A stretch of DNA of 64,000 nucleotides from Tenrec ecaudatus (Eukaryota > Chordata > Mammalia > Afrosoricida > Tenrecidae). The notes beneath the pieces were generated by a model, which worked only from the letters and a program-made list of their open reading frames with translations, ran no database searches and was not told the DNA's origin. Of this stretch, positions 1 through 9,959 are shown in pieces. The translations under genes and the position numbers were made by a program. The stretch is from NCBI RefSeq assembly GCF_050624435.1, contig NC_134541.1, forward strand, positions 103,164,805 through 103,228,804, given 5' to 3'. Positions within the stretch are counted from its first letter, which is position 1. Each line of letters opens with the position of its first letter.

Positions 1-755
1 CTAGCAGGGAAGCAAATAAACCCACATGGAAGAAGCACACCAGCCTGTGTGATCATGAGGTATCCACGGGGTCAGGTATCAGATATCAAAAGAGCCAAAA
101 TAAACAACTGTATCAATGTGAATGAGGGGGTTCGAGTGGAGACCCAAATTGTAGACAATTGTATATGCCCCACAGAAGGGTTATAAGGAAGGGATGATTC
201 AACCAAAGTGCAATAAAGCACCAATGAAACACATCATTCCTCTAGTTCCTGAATGCTTCCTCCCCCACCCCACCCCCACCTCACCATGGCCCAGTTCTAC
301 CTTACAAATCTGACTACACTGGAGAACACACATTGGTGCAGATAAGAGCCCTTGCCACATGGAATTCAGGACAGATAAACTCCTCAGGAATAATAGTGGG
401 AGTAGTGATATCACGAGGGTAGGGGGATGGTCGGGAAGGGGGAGAAAGGGGGAACCCATCACAGGGTTGGATATATAGCACACACACCCCTGAAAGGGGA
501 TGAATAACAGAAATGTGGGTAAAGAGAGACAACGGACAGTGTAAGATATGAAATAATGATAACAATATACAATTGATCCAGGATTCAGGAGGGTGGGAGG
601 AAGAGGAAATAAGAAGAGCTGATAGATACCAAGGACTCAAGTAGAAAATTTTTTGGAAATGATGATGGCAACATATGCTTGATACAATTGATGTATGGAA
701 TGTGAGAAGAGCTGTAAGAGCCCCCAGTAAAATGATTTGACAATAATAATTATTA
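1..755 (+). mobile_element. L1 3' end (young tenrec-type), left end cut by window
   Basis: This is the 3' untranslated end of an L1-type LINE. It shares, in order, the same blocks as the copies at 6494-8335, 8582-9925 and 22236-23330: 'CACATGGAAGAAGCACACCA' near 25-45, a G-rich stretch near 415-455, 'GATACAATTGATGTATGGA' near 680 and the terminal 'AGTAAAATGATTTGA' followed by an A/T tail. No protein is encoded; the frames across it are accidental. The left junction lies outside the window, so no target-site duplication can be checked. Confidence 0.8.
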
Positions 756-1311
756 TTTCTAATTAGGGCAGAACCCAGAGGTTCAGCCAGGCCTCAGGAG
801 TGGCCAAGTGATCAGCACGGTTGACAGGAGTCAGAAAGGAGAAGTTGAGGGTGGCATTTCCCTGAGGGGCGCTGGTGCTCTGTGACAGCTCCGGAGAGAC
901 CACCGGAGGTCAGTGTGATGAAATAGGAGGAGGAGATGGGCCAGCTGACCCCACAGAAAGGTGGGAGTGAAGCAGGGTCACCCGGAGCCACTGTGAGCAC
1001 AAAACAGAGTTTCTGCCCACAGAACAAAGATTAAAAAATAAGCAAAGCAGATTGTGGATGCCACAGTTCCCCGCAACAAACCAATCAAAGCTTCAGGTCC
1101 AACTGCAGAAAATGAACTGGGCAGGTTCACAAATTACAGTTCATAAGAAAACAGAGGGCATGAACGTTACCCCTCAAAAAAATGTGAAAAGGGGAGAAAA
1201 AAACATCTGCAAAAGCATATATTTTTTTAATATCAATTGCACGAGCGTTCAACCAAGACAAGAGAAGAAAAGTTCATTAAGAAATGATGGAGAAGTCTGC
1301 TGTGCTTCCAT
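756..1311. other. Unassigned sequence between L1 and RTE
   Basis: No repeat family recognised. A short open stretch at 1042-1146 on the plus strand reads as a coherent peptide (IVDATVPRNKPIKASG...) closed by TAA and followed by A-rich sequence, which could be the end of an old retrocopy. I cannot name a source gene. Confidence 0.4.
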
Positions 1312-1724
1312 GCAGACAAGTCAGCTCGGACTCAGCACCCCAATGCGCAGCAGAAGAAAACGCTGTCCAGTCCTGAGCCGTCCTCACAATTGTTGTTCGA
1401 GCTGATTGTCACAGTGATGGTGTGTCACGCCATCTATCTCATCTAGGGTCTTCCTCTTGTCCCTGCCCCTGCACTTCACCAAGCATGATGTCCTTCCCCA
1501 GGGGCTGGTCCCTCCTGACAACACGTCCCAAGTCTGTGAGATCAAGTCTCACCATCTCCATGTCTAAGCAGCCCTCTGGCTGTACTTTGGAGACAGATTT
1601 GTTGGTTCCGGTGGCAGAGCACGATAGCTCAAATATTCCCCGCCAGCTCCATAATTCAAATACACTGCGTCTTCTCTAGTCTTCCATATTCGATGTCCGA
1701 CTTTCACACGCAGAAGAGGCTATT

Positions 1725-2049
1725 GAAAATACATGGCTTAGAAAAAGAATTCATATATTAAATCTTAAACCAAAAAGAAACAACTTAAACCATAAAAACA
1801 ATATCTTACAGGTGCATAAAATTTTTTAATTTAATCTTTTGTCTATATATTAAGTGATAATTACCAATATGTGATGAATATTTTCATTTTTAATGATGAG
1901 AAAGTTTATTGTGTTACAAATGCTAGTATTCTTATCATCTCTAGTCTTGAATTGATCCGTTTGTATATTTTTGTCACTTCAAGCCCAATATTTTGTGATT
2001 TTCACTAAAAGCAATATGATTGGAGCCAAAAAAAGAAAATACATGGCTT
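1725..2049 (+). mobile_element. Unidentified retro-insert with 15-bp target-site duplication
   Basis: The RTE sequence is interrupted by 295 bp (1740-2034) flanked by perfect copies of GAAAATACATGGCTT at 1725-1739 and 2035-2049. The insert ends in CCAAAAAAA just before the second copy, and the target reads TT|GAAAA, close to the L1 endonuclease site. This shows plus-oriented, L1-mediated retroposition of a poly(A) RNA. The body is A/T-rich (for example around 1815-1935), has no open frame, and matches no SINE, LINE or small RNA that I recognise. An mRNA 3' UTR fragment is the simplest guess. Confidence 0.7.
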
Positions 2050-2198
2050 GGGTCAGGTTCATACTTTAAAGAGTAGATGTGCCCAAGGCAGTACATCCTT
2101 TGAGTCCATCACTGCTGCTTCCGTAAGCATTTATCGTGGATCTAGCCAGATAAAATCCTTAACAACTTTAATCTTCTCTCCATTTACCATGATGTAGA

Positions 2199-2588
2199 CT
2201 ATTGGTCTGGTTGTAAGGATTGGGAATGGGCTGGGAGGGTCGGGGTTACACAGAGTTGTACTCCATCCTGAACACTGTAGTCCTCGATCTTCGTCAGCAA
2301 GTGCCTCAAGTCCTCCGCACTGTCAGCGAGCAGGTTGTGCCATCTGATATTACAGGTTGTTAATAAGCCTTCCTCTGATCCTGATGCCACACTCTTCTTC
2401 ATATTGTCAAGTGTCTTGGATTGTCTGCCCTGCATACAGATTGAATAGATGTGGTTAAAGGAGACAGCCGTGATACACACCCTTCCTGGTTTTAACCACC
2501 CAGTATCCCTTCGTTCTGTCCGAATGACTACCTTATGGTCCATATACAGATTATTCATGAGTACAATGAAATGTTCTGGAATTCCCAC
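2199..2588 (-). pseudogene. RTE reverse-transcriptase relic (palm and C-terminal side)
   Basis: The minus-strand frame of 129 codons corresponds to the RT segment after catalytic motif A: MGIPEHFIVLMNNLYMD aligns to the 'MGIP.HL..LL.NLY' block of BovB-type RTEs, followed by a decayed 'GVRQGCILSP' region (KPGRVCITAVSF). The YADD catalytic motif is not intact in this frame, so it cannot be active. Confidence 0.75.
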
Positions 2589-2921
2589 TCACCCCAATGC
2601 TATCCATAGTTTGTTCTGATCAATACAGATGAATGCCTTTGCATAATCAATAACGCATCGTTCTGGTATTCCCTGCTTTCAGCCAATATCTATGTGACAT
2701 CAGCAATGATGCCTTTGGTGCCAGGTCCTCTTCTGAATCAGACTCGAATTTCTGGCAGCTCCCTGTTGATGCATTGCTGCAACCATTGTTGCAAAGCTTC
2801 ATTTGGGGGTGATATTAATGATCTTGTTCAATAGTTTCCACATTCTTAGATCGCCTTCCTTTGGAACGGGCACCATCATGGAGCTCTTCCAGTCAGTTGG
2901 CCACAGACGAGTGAATTGCTT

Positions 2922-3092
2922 CCAGGGCTGCATCGGCTTGTTGATACATGTTTCGTGGTATTTTGTCAGCTCCTGGAGCCAGGGCTGCATCGGCTTGTTG
3001 ATACATGTTTCATGGTATTTTGTCAGCTCCTGGAGCCAGGGCTGCATCGGCTTGTTGATACATGTTTCGTGGTATTTTGTCAGCTCCTGGAA
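2922..3092 (-). repeat. 57-bp tandem repeat, three units, inside RTE ORF
   Basis: Units begin at 2922, 2979 and 3036 (CCAGGGCTGCATCGGC...), each 57 bp, with one or two differences between them. On the coding (minus) strand each unit is 19 codons, MQPWLQELTKYHETCINKP, repeated without a frame change. The third unit grades into single-copy RTE sequence at about 3092. It is probably a replication-slippage or unequal-exchange expansion after insertion. Confidence 0.9.
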
Positions 3093-3552
3093 CCTGGGCC
3101 TTCAGTCCAGCTTGGACTTCTTCCTTCACTACGATTGGGTCTTGGTCATCTGCTATCTCTTGAAATGGTTGAATATAAATTAGTGTTTTTGGTATAGTGA
3201 CTTTTATATTCCTTCCATCTTCTTTTAATGCTTTCGTCATCGTTCAATCGTTTGCCTACAGACTCTTCCAGCATGGTAACTCAATTCTCGAACGTTTGCT
3301 TCTTCCATGCCGCACCTGCTTGTCATTCTTGTCTGTCCAGCCCCACAGCTTTGCACATGTCATCGTCGTCTCTTTGACTTCAGTACCTCTCCCATTTGCT
3401 TCTCCCACGTCCAATCAAGAGCAAGTTTCCGTCTCCCCTGACACCCACTGTGAGGCTTTCTTTATTCCTCTGGCCTCTTCCTTTCTTCGTGTGTCATGCT
3501 CTTCATGTCCTCCCACAGCTCATCGGGGCTTCTGCCATTAGTGTCCAATGAT

Positions 3553-3657
3553 TCAAATCTGTTCTACAGATTTGAGATTTTTTTTAATTTTAAGAGCTCA
3601 ATTAGTCTCCATCTGGTCTTGAGATGTTCTTTTTATTGAGCTCTTAAAATTAAAAAA
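3553..3657. repeat. Adjacent inverted repeats at an RTE/RTE junction
   Basis: A 10-bp hairpin (3553-3562 with 3566-3575, loop TCT) is followed by a 23-bp perfect inverted repeat (arms 3580-3602 and 3635-3657, core GAGCTCTTAAAATTAAAA on the right arm) around a 32-base loop. It lies where the minus-strand RTE stops and a plus-strand RTE 3' fragment starts, so it may mark an inversion or fold-back repair junction. Confidence 0.8.
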
Positions 3658-4147
3658 TGATTCTTTCTTTGTCTTTGAGACGATGCTGAGCTAAGCTGAG
3701 CCCACGTGTTACACAGCCGAGCTGTCCAGAGTGCGTTTCCTGGGTGTGATCTTTACAAAGACCAAAAAAGAATGGACACATTTGAATCGTGCGGTTGGTA
3801 AAGAATATTGGATGTGCTATGAATGCCAAAAGCATGAATGTGTATGTCTTTGCAGAGATCCAGCCAAAATGCCTCTTAGAAGCAAGGATGATGAGACATC
3901 ATCTCACGTACTTTGGACATGTTATCAGGAGGGACGAGTCCCTGGAGAAGGACATCACGCTTGGTCAAGTAGAGGGGCAGCAGAAGGGAGGAAGACCCTC
4001 GGTGAGAGGGGTCAACACAGTGGCTGCCACTGTGGGCTCGGACATAACAATGACCGTGAGATTGGTCCAGGACCAGGCAGTGCTTCCTACGGATGTACGT
4101 GCAACCTCTGTGAGTTGGAACTGACTCAACAGCACGTAACTATGGCA
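3658..4147 (+). mobile_element. RTE LINE 3' fragment
   Basis: Plus-oriented 3' end of an RTE. The frame at 3789-4124 gives the ORF C-terminus, including LTYFGHVIRRDESLEK and GQVEGQQKGGRPS, the equivalent of the 'LxYFGHVxRRxxSLEK...GKxxGxRxRGR' tail of BovB-type elements. It ends with a decayed shared tail near 4108-4147 (GAGTTGGAACTGACTC...). Clear match begins at about 3780; upstream to 3658 is diverged. Confidence 0.8.
3789..4124 (+). pseudogene. RTE ORF C-terminal relic
   Basis: 111 codons of the RTE polyprotein C-terminus remain open here. A competing open frame at 3731-4234 is the +1 shadow and has no homology. Without the reverse-transcriptase core this is a relic. Confidence 0.7.
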
Positions 4148-4251
4148 ACAGTCATCCTTCATACAGCAGATCCCCAGGCCTTTCTCCTGCAGCACCATGG
4201 GGTGGCTTCAGGTCACCACCCTTTAGGTTTGTAGTGGGTAGAAACAGTTAG

Positions 4252-4295
4252 CAGCGACCAACCAAGCTCTAAACAGCGACCAACCAAGCTCTAAA
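4252..4295. repeat. 22-bp tandem duplication
   Basis: CAGCGACCAACCAAGCTCTAAA occurs twice back to back (4252-4273, 4274-4295), just outside the 3' end of the following minus-strand SINE. Confidence 0.9.
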
Positions 4296-4486
4296 CTGTC
4301 ACTGAGTGGATTGCCACTTACAGCATCCCTGCAGGACAGGGTAGCACTGCCCTAATGGGGTCCCAAGACTGCACATCTTGATGGGAGTAGCAGCCCTCTC
4401 TGTCTCCTGCAGAGCAGCTGGAAGTTCCAAAGGTCTAACCTTGTGGTTAGCCCAACCCATAACCACTAAGCCACCAGGACCTCTTA
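4296..4486 (-). mobile_element. AfroSINE
   Basis: The complement of a tRNA-derived AfroSINE: the tail (GAGTGGATTGCC) comes first, then the 'GGACAGGGTAG' block, and the tRNA-like head with B-box remnant (AGGTCTAACCTTGTGGTTAG) and 'CCACCAGGACC' at 4470-4482. It is moderately diverged. Confidence 0.8.
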
Positions 4487-4539
4487 AATTAAAAAGTAAA
4501 TAATATGCTTTCAAAAGCAATGATCATATAACAGCACAA

Positions 4540-4893
4540 GAGATTTTTAAAATAGAGAACTAGGGAGAATTCAAGGGTAAAAAAATAGAAAATAAATGTC
4601 ACAGCAATAAAAGTCCATTACACACACCACACATAAATGAATGACTACAGCATGAATGAAAATAAAGTCCAAGACAAAAGGAATAATCTCCAAAATCTAT
4701 CAAAAACTACATCTTAACAAGAAAAATACAAATAACCCAATCCAAAAATGGGTACAAGACAGAAATAGACAATTTACCAAATACAGCATACAGGCAGCCA
4801 CCAACCATATGAAGAAATGTTTTCAATCATTAGCAATAAGAGAAATATAAATTAAATCAACAATGAGATAGCTACTCTCATCAACTTGTAGCA
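4540..4893 (+). mobile_element. L1 ORF2 fragment
   Basis: Plus-strand frame 4656-4850 encodes [17 protein letters not shown] and later [15 protein letters not shown], the conserved 'NPIKKWAKDMNRHFSK...HMKKCSSSLAIREMQIK' block of L1 ORF2 C-terminal to the RT domain. It is truncated on both sides and followed directly by the LTR at 4887. Confidence 0.8.
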
Positions 4894-5307
4894 GTGACAT
4901 TATCTATGAACTTGAGCGAAGGGGTGGAGTCTAACCTGTCAATAAGGTGGCAGCTTAATGACTCATTTAGAGGCGTAGTGGAGATAAATAGTTCACTCAA
5001 GGCCAGACCCACTCTGTCTGCCTTCCCTTTCCTGCTGTTGAGACATGCAGAGAACTGGAGGGGACACGTGGAAACCTGTGCCAGCATTGAGATGCCTCCA
5101 CTGCCACTGGATCCACGAGATCTTCTACCCCCACTGACCTGTAATCTTCCTGCATTTGGCATCATTGCATGTGTTACGTGAGTCTAAAGAAGAATTTATG
5201 GACAAGTATCAGACATATGACCTAATATCAGACTTATGAACTTGATCTGGACTTGACTGGGATGTTTCTCTATAAACAATTGCTCTTTTATATAAAGCTC
5301 TTTCTTT
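4887..5307 (+). mobile_element. LTR fragment, 5-bp-TSD family (family X), 5' part
   Basis: It begins TGTAGCAGTGACATTATC, collinear with the start of the LTR at 57107, and shares internal blocks with 47747-48242 and 57107-57537: 'GGGGTGGAGTCTAACCTGTC', 'GCCAGCATTGAGATGCC', 'GACATATG', 'GGGATGTTTCTC' and the TATA-like TATATAAAG near 5290. The 3' end is lost where an L1 end has inserted. Confidence 0.65.
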
Positions 5308-5540
5308 TTTTTCTTTTTTAAATCGTTTTATTAGGGGCTCACACAACTCTTATCACAATCCATACATACATCAGTTGTGTAAAGCACATTTGTACATTCA
5401 TTGCCCTCATCATTCTCAAAACATTTACTCTCCACTTAAGCCCCTGGCATGAGGTCCCCATATTTTCCCCTCTCTCCCCACTATTAACCCTTGATAATTT
5501 ACAAATGATTTTGTCATATCTTGCCCAGTTCCACCTGCTA
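5308..5540 (-). mobile_element. L1 3' end, short
   Basis: Complement of the young L1 3' terminus: T-rich tail, then 'ATCGTTTTATTAGGGGC', 'TCTTATCACAATCCATACAT' and 'AAACATTTACTCTCCACTTA'. A possible target-site duplication is TATATAAAG/C at 5290-5300 and TATATAAAAGC at 5540-5550, placing the insertion in the TATA-like segment of the LTR. Confidence 0.75.
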
Positions 5541-5618
5541 TATAAAAGCATTCCTGTCTCAACACATCCTCTCTAGCATTTATTATTTTTTGTTTTATTG
5601 AATTTTGCCAAAAGAGTT

Positions 5619-5695
5619 TGTGCTAGTCCAGATTGATGAGAGAAACAAATACATAGACACTCATGTGTGTATAAGACAGAACTCTTTCTTATAAG
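5619..5695 (-). mobile_element. LTR 3' end fragment (family X)
   Basis: On the minus strand it ends ...TTTGTTTCTCTCATC...GGACTAGCACA, the same 3' terminus as the copies ending at 40645, 48242 and 57537 (TTTGT.TCTCTAG...CTAACACA). Only the last 75-80 bp remain. Confidence 0.5.
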
Positions 5696-6479
5696 AAAGA
5701 CTACAATGAGGCCAGGGGTGGGGGTGGAAACAGGAGACGGGAGGGATGGAGTGGGAGGAGGGGAGATAAAGAATTTTTAAAATGGGAAGTTTGACAGGAG
5801 AAAAAATTTAAATTTCTCCATAATAATTTTTGAAACCTCTATATTCCTTACCCTTCAGATGTAAATATTGCTCTGAGTGACTAAAAAGGAGGAAGAGTAA
5901 AACTGAAGTGGACTTAGTCTTCAGTGACCTACAAGTCCATCTCAAACATATGAGGGAAAAGAGAAAGTAAAGTCCAAGGCATAAAGGGAAGCTCTGAGGG
6001 ACAAGGTGGAAACCACCAGAAGTAGAGACTAACCTGCCCTAGCAGCTGGACAAGGCAGGACGGGAGGGCAGGACTACAAATGGGCACAAGGAAATGGTGT
6101 GGGTGATGGGTGGGTCTATAGTCTTTGTTACCGTGATGAGTTCAGAAGTGTGAACTGATATAAAAAACTGGCCAAAATATATACTCACAATGGATGCCAT
6201 TAATTGCCTGTAACTTTGAGCTCTGCAGATGAGATTTTTTTAAGTACCAAAACAAAAAACAGTTGTGCATTTTATCTACTTAGTAAAGGATTTGTGCCTG
6301 TTTATATACTGAAATTATCCCCCTTTCAAGTAGTGTTCCCAAAAAGGCATTCATACAAACCCAAGCATTCCAGAGCTTGGAGGGTATGCCCTGAGAGTTC
6401 TTCTTGAAGAAGGCACTTGGTAATGGAAGGAATTCCCAGGAGAAATGAATCAAAAGCAACCCAGGAAGAGAGAAGCCTG
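5696..6479. other. Unassigned stretch
   Basis: No gene or repeat family recognised. Purine-rich at 5700-5770, then A/T-rich. It abuts the left target-site duplication of the L1 at 6480. Confidence 0.5.
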
Positions 6480-8349
6480 AAAGTATGATTGAATCTCCCA
6501 GCTACGTGGACCCCTGCCCAAAGAACGCTCTACCGAGGACAACACTGAAGCCACAGCTCAGGGAGTGGGGCACATCTGCTCAGAACACAGGGGAGCAAAC
6601 TAAGAGGGAAGGAAAGAGAGAGAGTGGAAGGCATCCTCACCCACCAAGCCCTGAGGACAATATTCCTGCTCGGAGCAGCCAGTCAGTAGAGCCGACCATA
6701 GGGCTAGCCCCACCATGAGACATGAAATCCCCTCACAGACCAAGAGCGCTACAGGGGACAACACTGGAGACACCGTGCAGGAATTATACCCTATCTGACC
6801 CCATCACACCGGGGTGCAACATGAAGGGTGTGCAACAGAGCAGCAAGGGGAACAAAACCTGAGGAATTCCAAAAATAGACTTAGGGGCCCAGAGCATGGC
6901 ACCTCATCAGACTTAACTGGAAAACACTCATAAAGGTCAACAGACCTGACACTTTTTATAGGCTTTTTCCTCTGTTATTGTTTTGTTTGTGATTTTGCAG
7001 TCTATCTAGATAAGATATTCAAGATAAACAATCCCATGGAGAAAGCAATGGGACTGATGGTTCCAGGGGGGTGGGGGGAGGGAGAAAGGGGGAAGCCAAG
7101 AAACCCAGGGACAAAGGAACAACAAGTGATCTAAAATCAAAGGTGAGGAGGGCATAGGATGCCTGGTGGGGTTTGATCAAGGGCAATGTAGCCTAGAGGA
7201 ATTCATGAAAGTCAATTGAAGGTCGAACATGACAGTGAGACAAAAGGAAAGTAAAAGGAAATGGAAGAAAGAAGGAGGAGGCAAAGGGCGTTTATAGAGG
7301 TATAAATACAGGCATGTACATATGTAAATATATTTATATATCACAATAGGGAAATAGATTTCTGTACACATATTTATATGTTAAGTATCAAGGTAGCAGA
7401 TGGATATTGGGCCTCTACTCAAGTACTCCCTCAACGCAAGAATACTTTGTTCTAATAACCCAGCATTCTGTGATGTTCACCTTCCCAACATGATTGCTGA
7501 AGACAAAATGGGTGCGTAGAAAATATGGTGAAGAAAGTTGATGGTGCCCTGCTATCAAAAGCTATAGTGTCTGGAGTCTTAAAAGCTTGAAGACAAACAA
7601 GCAGACATGTAGCTGAGAAGCAACAAAGTCCACATGGAAGAAGCACACCAGCCTATGTAATCATGAAGTGTTGATGGTATCAGGCATCAAAGACCAAGAA
7701 GAAAAAATCATATCATTGTGAATGAGGAGGAGAGTGGAGAACCAAAGCCCAACTGTAGACAATTGGACATCCCCTTACAGAAGGGTTACAAGGAAGAGAT
7801 GAGCCAGTCAGGGTGCAGTACAGCACCGATGAAATATACAACTTTCCTGTAGTTCTTTATTGCTTCCTCCACAACACCATCATGATCCCAATTTTACCTT
7901 ACAAATCTGGCTAGACCAGAGCATGTACACTGGTACAGATAAGGGTTGGAAACACAGGGAATCCAGGACAGATGAATCCCTCAGGACTAATAATGAGAGT
8001 AGCAATACCAGAAGGATATAGGGGAGGTAGTGGGGAAAAGGGGAAACCAATCACAATGATCAACATATTACCCCAACAACAACAACAATGGAAAAATGGG
8101 TGAAGGGAGACAGCAGTTGGTGTAGGATATGAAAATAATAATAATTTATAAATTATCAAGGGTTCATGAAGAAGGGGGATGAGAGAGGGAGCGGGGAAAA
8201 TGAGAAGCTGATACTAAGGGCTCAAGTAGGAAGAAAATGTTTTGAGAGGGATGATAGCAACATATGTACAAACGTGCTTGACACAGTGGATGGATTGTTA
8301 TACAAGTTGTATGAGCCCCAATAAAACGATTTTTTAAAGTATGATGGAA
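6480..8349 (+). mobile_element. L1 3' unit, about 1.84 kb, with target-site duplication
   Basis: The body 6494-8335 is bracketed by AAAGTATGATTGAA (6480-6493) and AAAGTATGATGGAA (8336-8349), 13 of 14 identical. It is the longest young L1 3' end here. It starts with a GC-balanced part (6494-6960), then 'CTATCTAGATAAGATATTC', a G-run near 7066-7090, and the conserved 3' UTR modules (7390-8335), ending GCCCCAATAAAACGATTTTTT. No ORF2 is included, so it is a 5'-truncated copy mobilised from its 3' UTR. Confidence 0.85.
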
Positions 8350-8532
8350 CTATTCCAGTATAAACTGACTCCATGCACCTGTAAGAAGTGTGATAGAGGG
8401 CCTAACCCATTTGTAAAAACAACAAAATTATACATCTTGTTTTTAAAAATCAGCAAAACACAAAAACAGGGAATACTCAGAAGTCAAACTGAAGTGATTT
8501 CCAGTCCCCAGTTGCCCCACTAATCCCTCCAT

Positions 8533-8581
8533 ATCTCAGTATTCTCATCTGTAAAATGGTCCTAGTAAAACTGCCTTATTC
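8533..8581 (+). mobile_element. MIR fragment split by L1
   Basis: CTCATCTGTAAAATGG at 8544-8559 is the diagnostic MIR core-downstream block. It runs to the L1 insertion point, and the continuation resumes at 9942. Confidence 0.7.
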
Positions 8582-9941
8582 AGAGATGGAGGAAAGAGCT
8601 AGGAGTCAAAGGGCATTTATAGAGGTCTAGACAAAGACATGTACATGCAAATATATATATGAGGATGGGGAAATAGATCTATGTGTCTATATTTATAGGT
8701 TTAGTATTAAGGTGGCGGAAGGACCTTGGGCCTCTACTCAAGCACTCCTTCAATGCATGAATACTTTCTTTTATTAAATTGGCACTCTATGATGCTCACC
8801 CTCCCGACATAACTGCTGAAGCCAAAGCGGGTGAAGAGTAAATGTGGTAAAGAAAGCTGATGGTGCCCAGCTATCAAAAGAGATAGTGTCTGGGGTCTTA
8901 AAGGCTTGAAGATAAACAAGCAGCCATCTAGCTCAGAAGCAACAAAGCCCACATGGAAGAACACACCAGCCTGTGTGGTCCCGAAGGGATCAGTTATCAG
9001 GCATCAAAGAACAAAAAATCATATCATTTGCTGTACACCTCCATGATACGATCGCCGAAGACAAACAGGTGCATAAGCAAATGTGGCGAAGAAAGCTGAT
9101 GGTGCCTGGCTATCGAAAGAGATAGTGTCTGGGGTCCTAAAGGCTTGAAGGTGAACAAGCGGCCATCTAGCTCAGAAGCAACAAAGCCCACATGGAAGAA
9201 GCACACCAGCTGGTGCGATCACGAGGTGCCAAAGGGACCAGGAATAAGGCATCATCAACAACAACAACAAAAAATCTTACCATAGTGAACGAAGGGGGAA
9301 GTGCAGAGTGGAGATCCAAAACCCATTTGTCGGCCACTGGAGATCCCCTCACAGAGGGGTTTAGGAGAGGAGATGGGTCAGTCAGGGTGCGATGTAGTAC
9401 CGATGAAGAACACAGCTTTCCCCCAGATCCTGGATGCTTCCTCCCCCCAACTACCATGATCCGAATTCTACCTTGCAGGGCTGGATAGGGCAGAGGCTGT
9501 ACACTGGTGCATATGGGAGCTGGAGGCACAGGGAATCCAGGGTGGATGATACCTTCAGGACCAGGGGTGTGAGGGGCGATATTCGGAGAGTAGAGGGTGA
9601 GTGGGTTGGAAAGGGGGAACCGATTACAAGGATCCACATGTGACCTCCTCCCTGGGGGATGGACAGTAGAGAAGGGTGTGAAGGGAGACTCCGGATAGGG
9701 CAAGATATGACAAAATAATAATCTATAAATTATCAAGGGCTCATGAGGGAGGAGGGAGCGGGGAGGGAGGGGAAAAAAAGAGGACCTGATGCAAAGGGCT
9801 TAAGTGTAGAGCAAATGCTTTGAAAATGATTAGGACAAAGAATGTACGGATGTGCTTTATACAATTGATGTATGTATATGTATGGATTGTGATAAGAGTT
9901 GTATGAGCCCCTAATAAAATGTTAATAAAACTGCCTTATTC
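8566..9941 (+). mobile_element. L1 3' unit with duplicated module and 16-bp TSD
   Basis: Element 8582-9925, flanked by perfect TAAAACTGCCTTATTC at 8566-8581 and 9926-9941. The 3' UTR module from 'GATGCTCACC...' to 'ATCATATCAT' occurs twice (about 8785-9030 and 9031-9280): CATCTAGCTCAGAAGCAACA recurs at a spacing of 239 bp. It ends GAGCCCCTAATAAAATG. The same duplication with the same junction is present in the copy at 48758-49955, so it is a subfamily trait. Confidence 0.9.
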
Positions 9942-9959
9942 TTATAAACGCATCTGAAT

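Larger units (their letters stand above)
1312..3636 (-). mobile_element. RTE (BovB-related) LINE, long copy, split by a retro-insert
   Basis: Read on the minus strand this is a 5'-truncated RTE LINE of about 2 kb net of insertion. The plus strand shows its complement from the 3' tail (1312-1400) through the ORF C-terminus (1430-1739, 2035-2160), the reverse-transcriptase core (2199-2800) and the region upstream (2800-3636). The minus-strand peptide at 2199-2588 begins MGIPEHFIVLMNNLY, as expected downstream of RT motif A in BovB-like elements. Frames are broken, so it is dead. It carries a 295-bp insertion at 1740-2034 and a 57-bp triplication at 2922-3092. Confidence 0.85.

Noticed and set aside
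2922..3092. CRISPR-like array
   Set aside because: The repeats are directly tandem without spacers, inside a LINE in mammalian DNA.
3731..4234. 167-codon plus-strand frame
   Set aside because: It is the out-of-frame shadow of the RTE C-terminus that reads correctly at 3789-4124.
9167..9736. 189-codon minus-strand open frame
   Set aside because: It is antisense to an L1 3' UTR bounded by target duplications.
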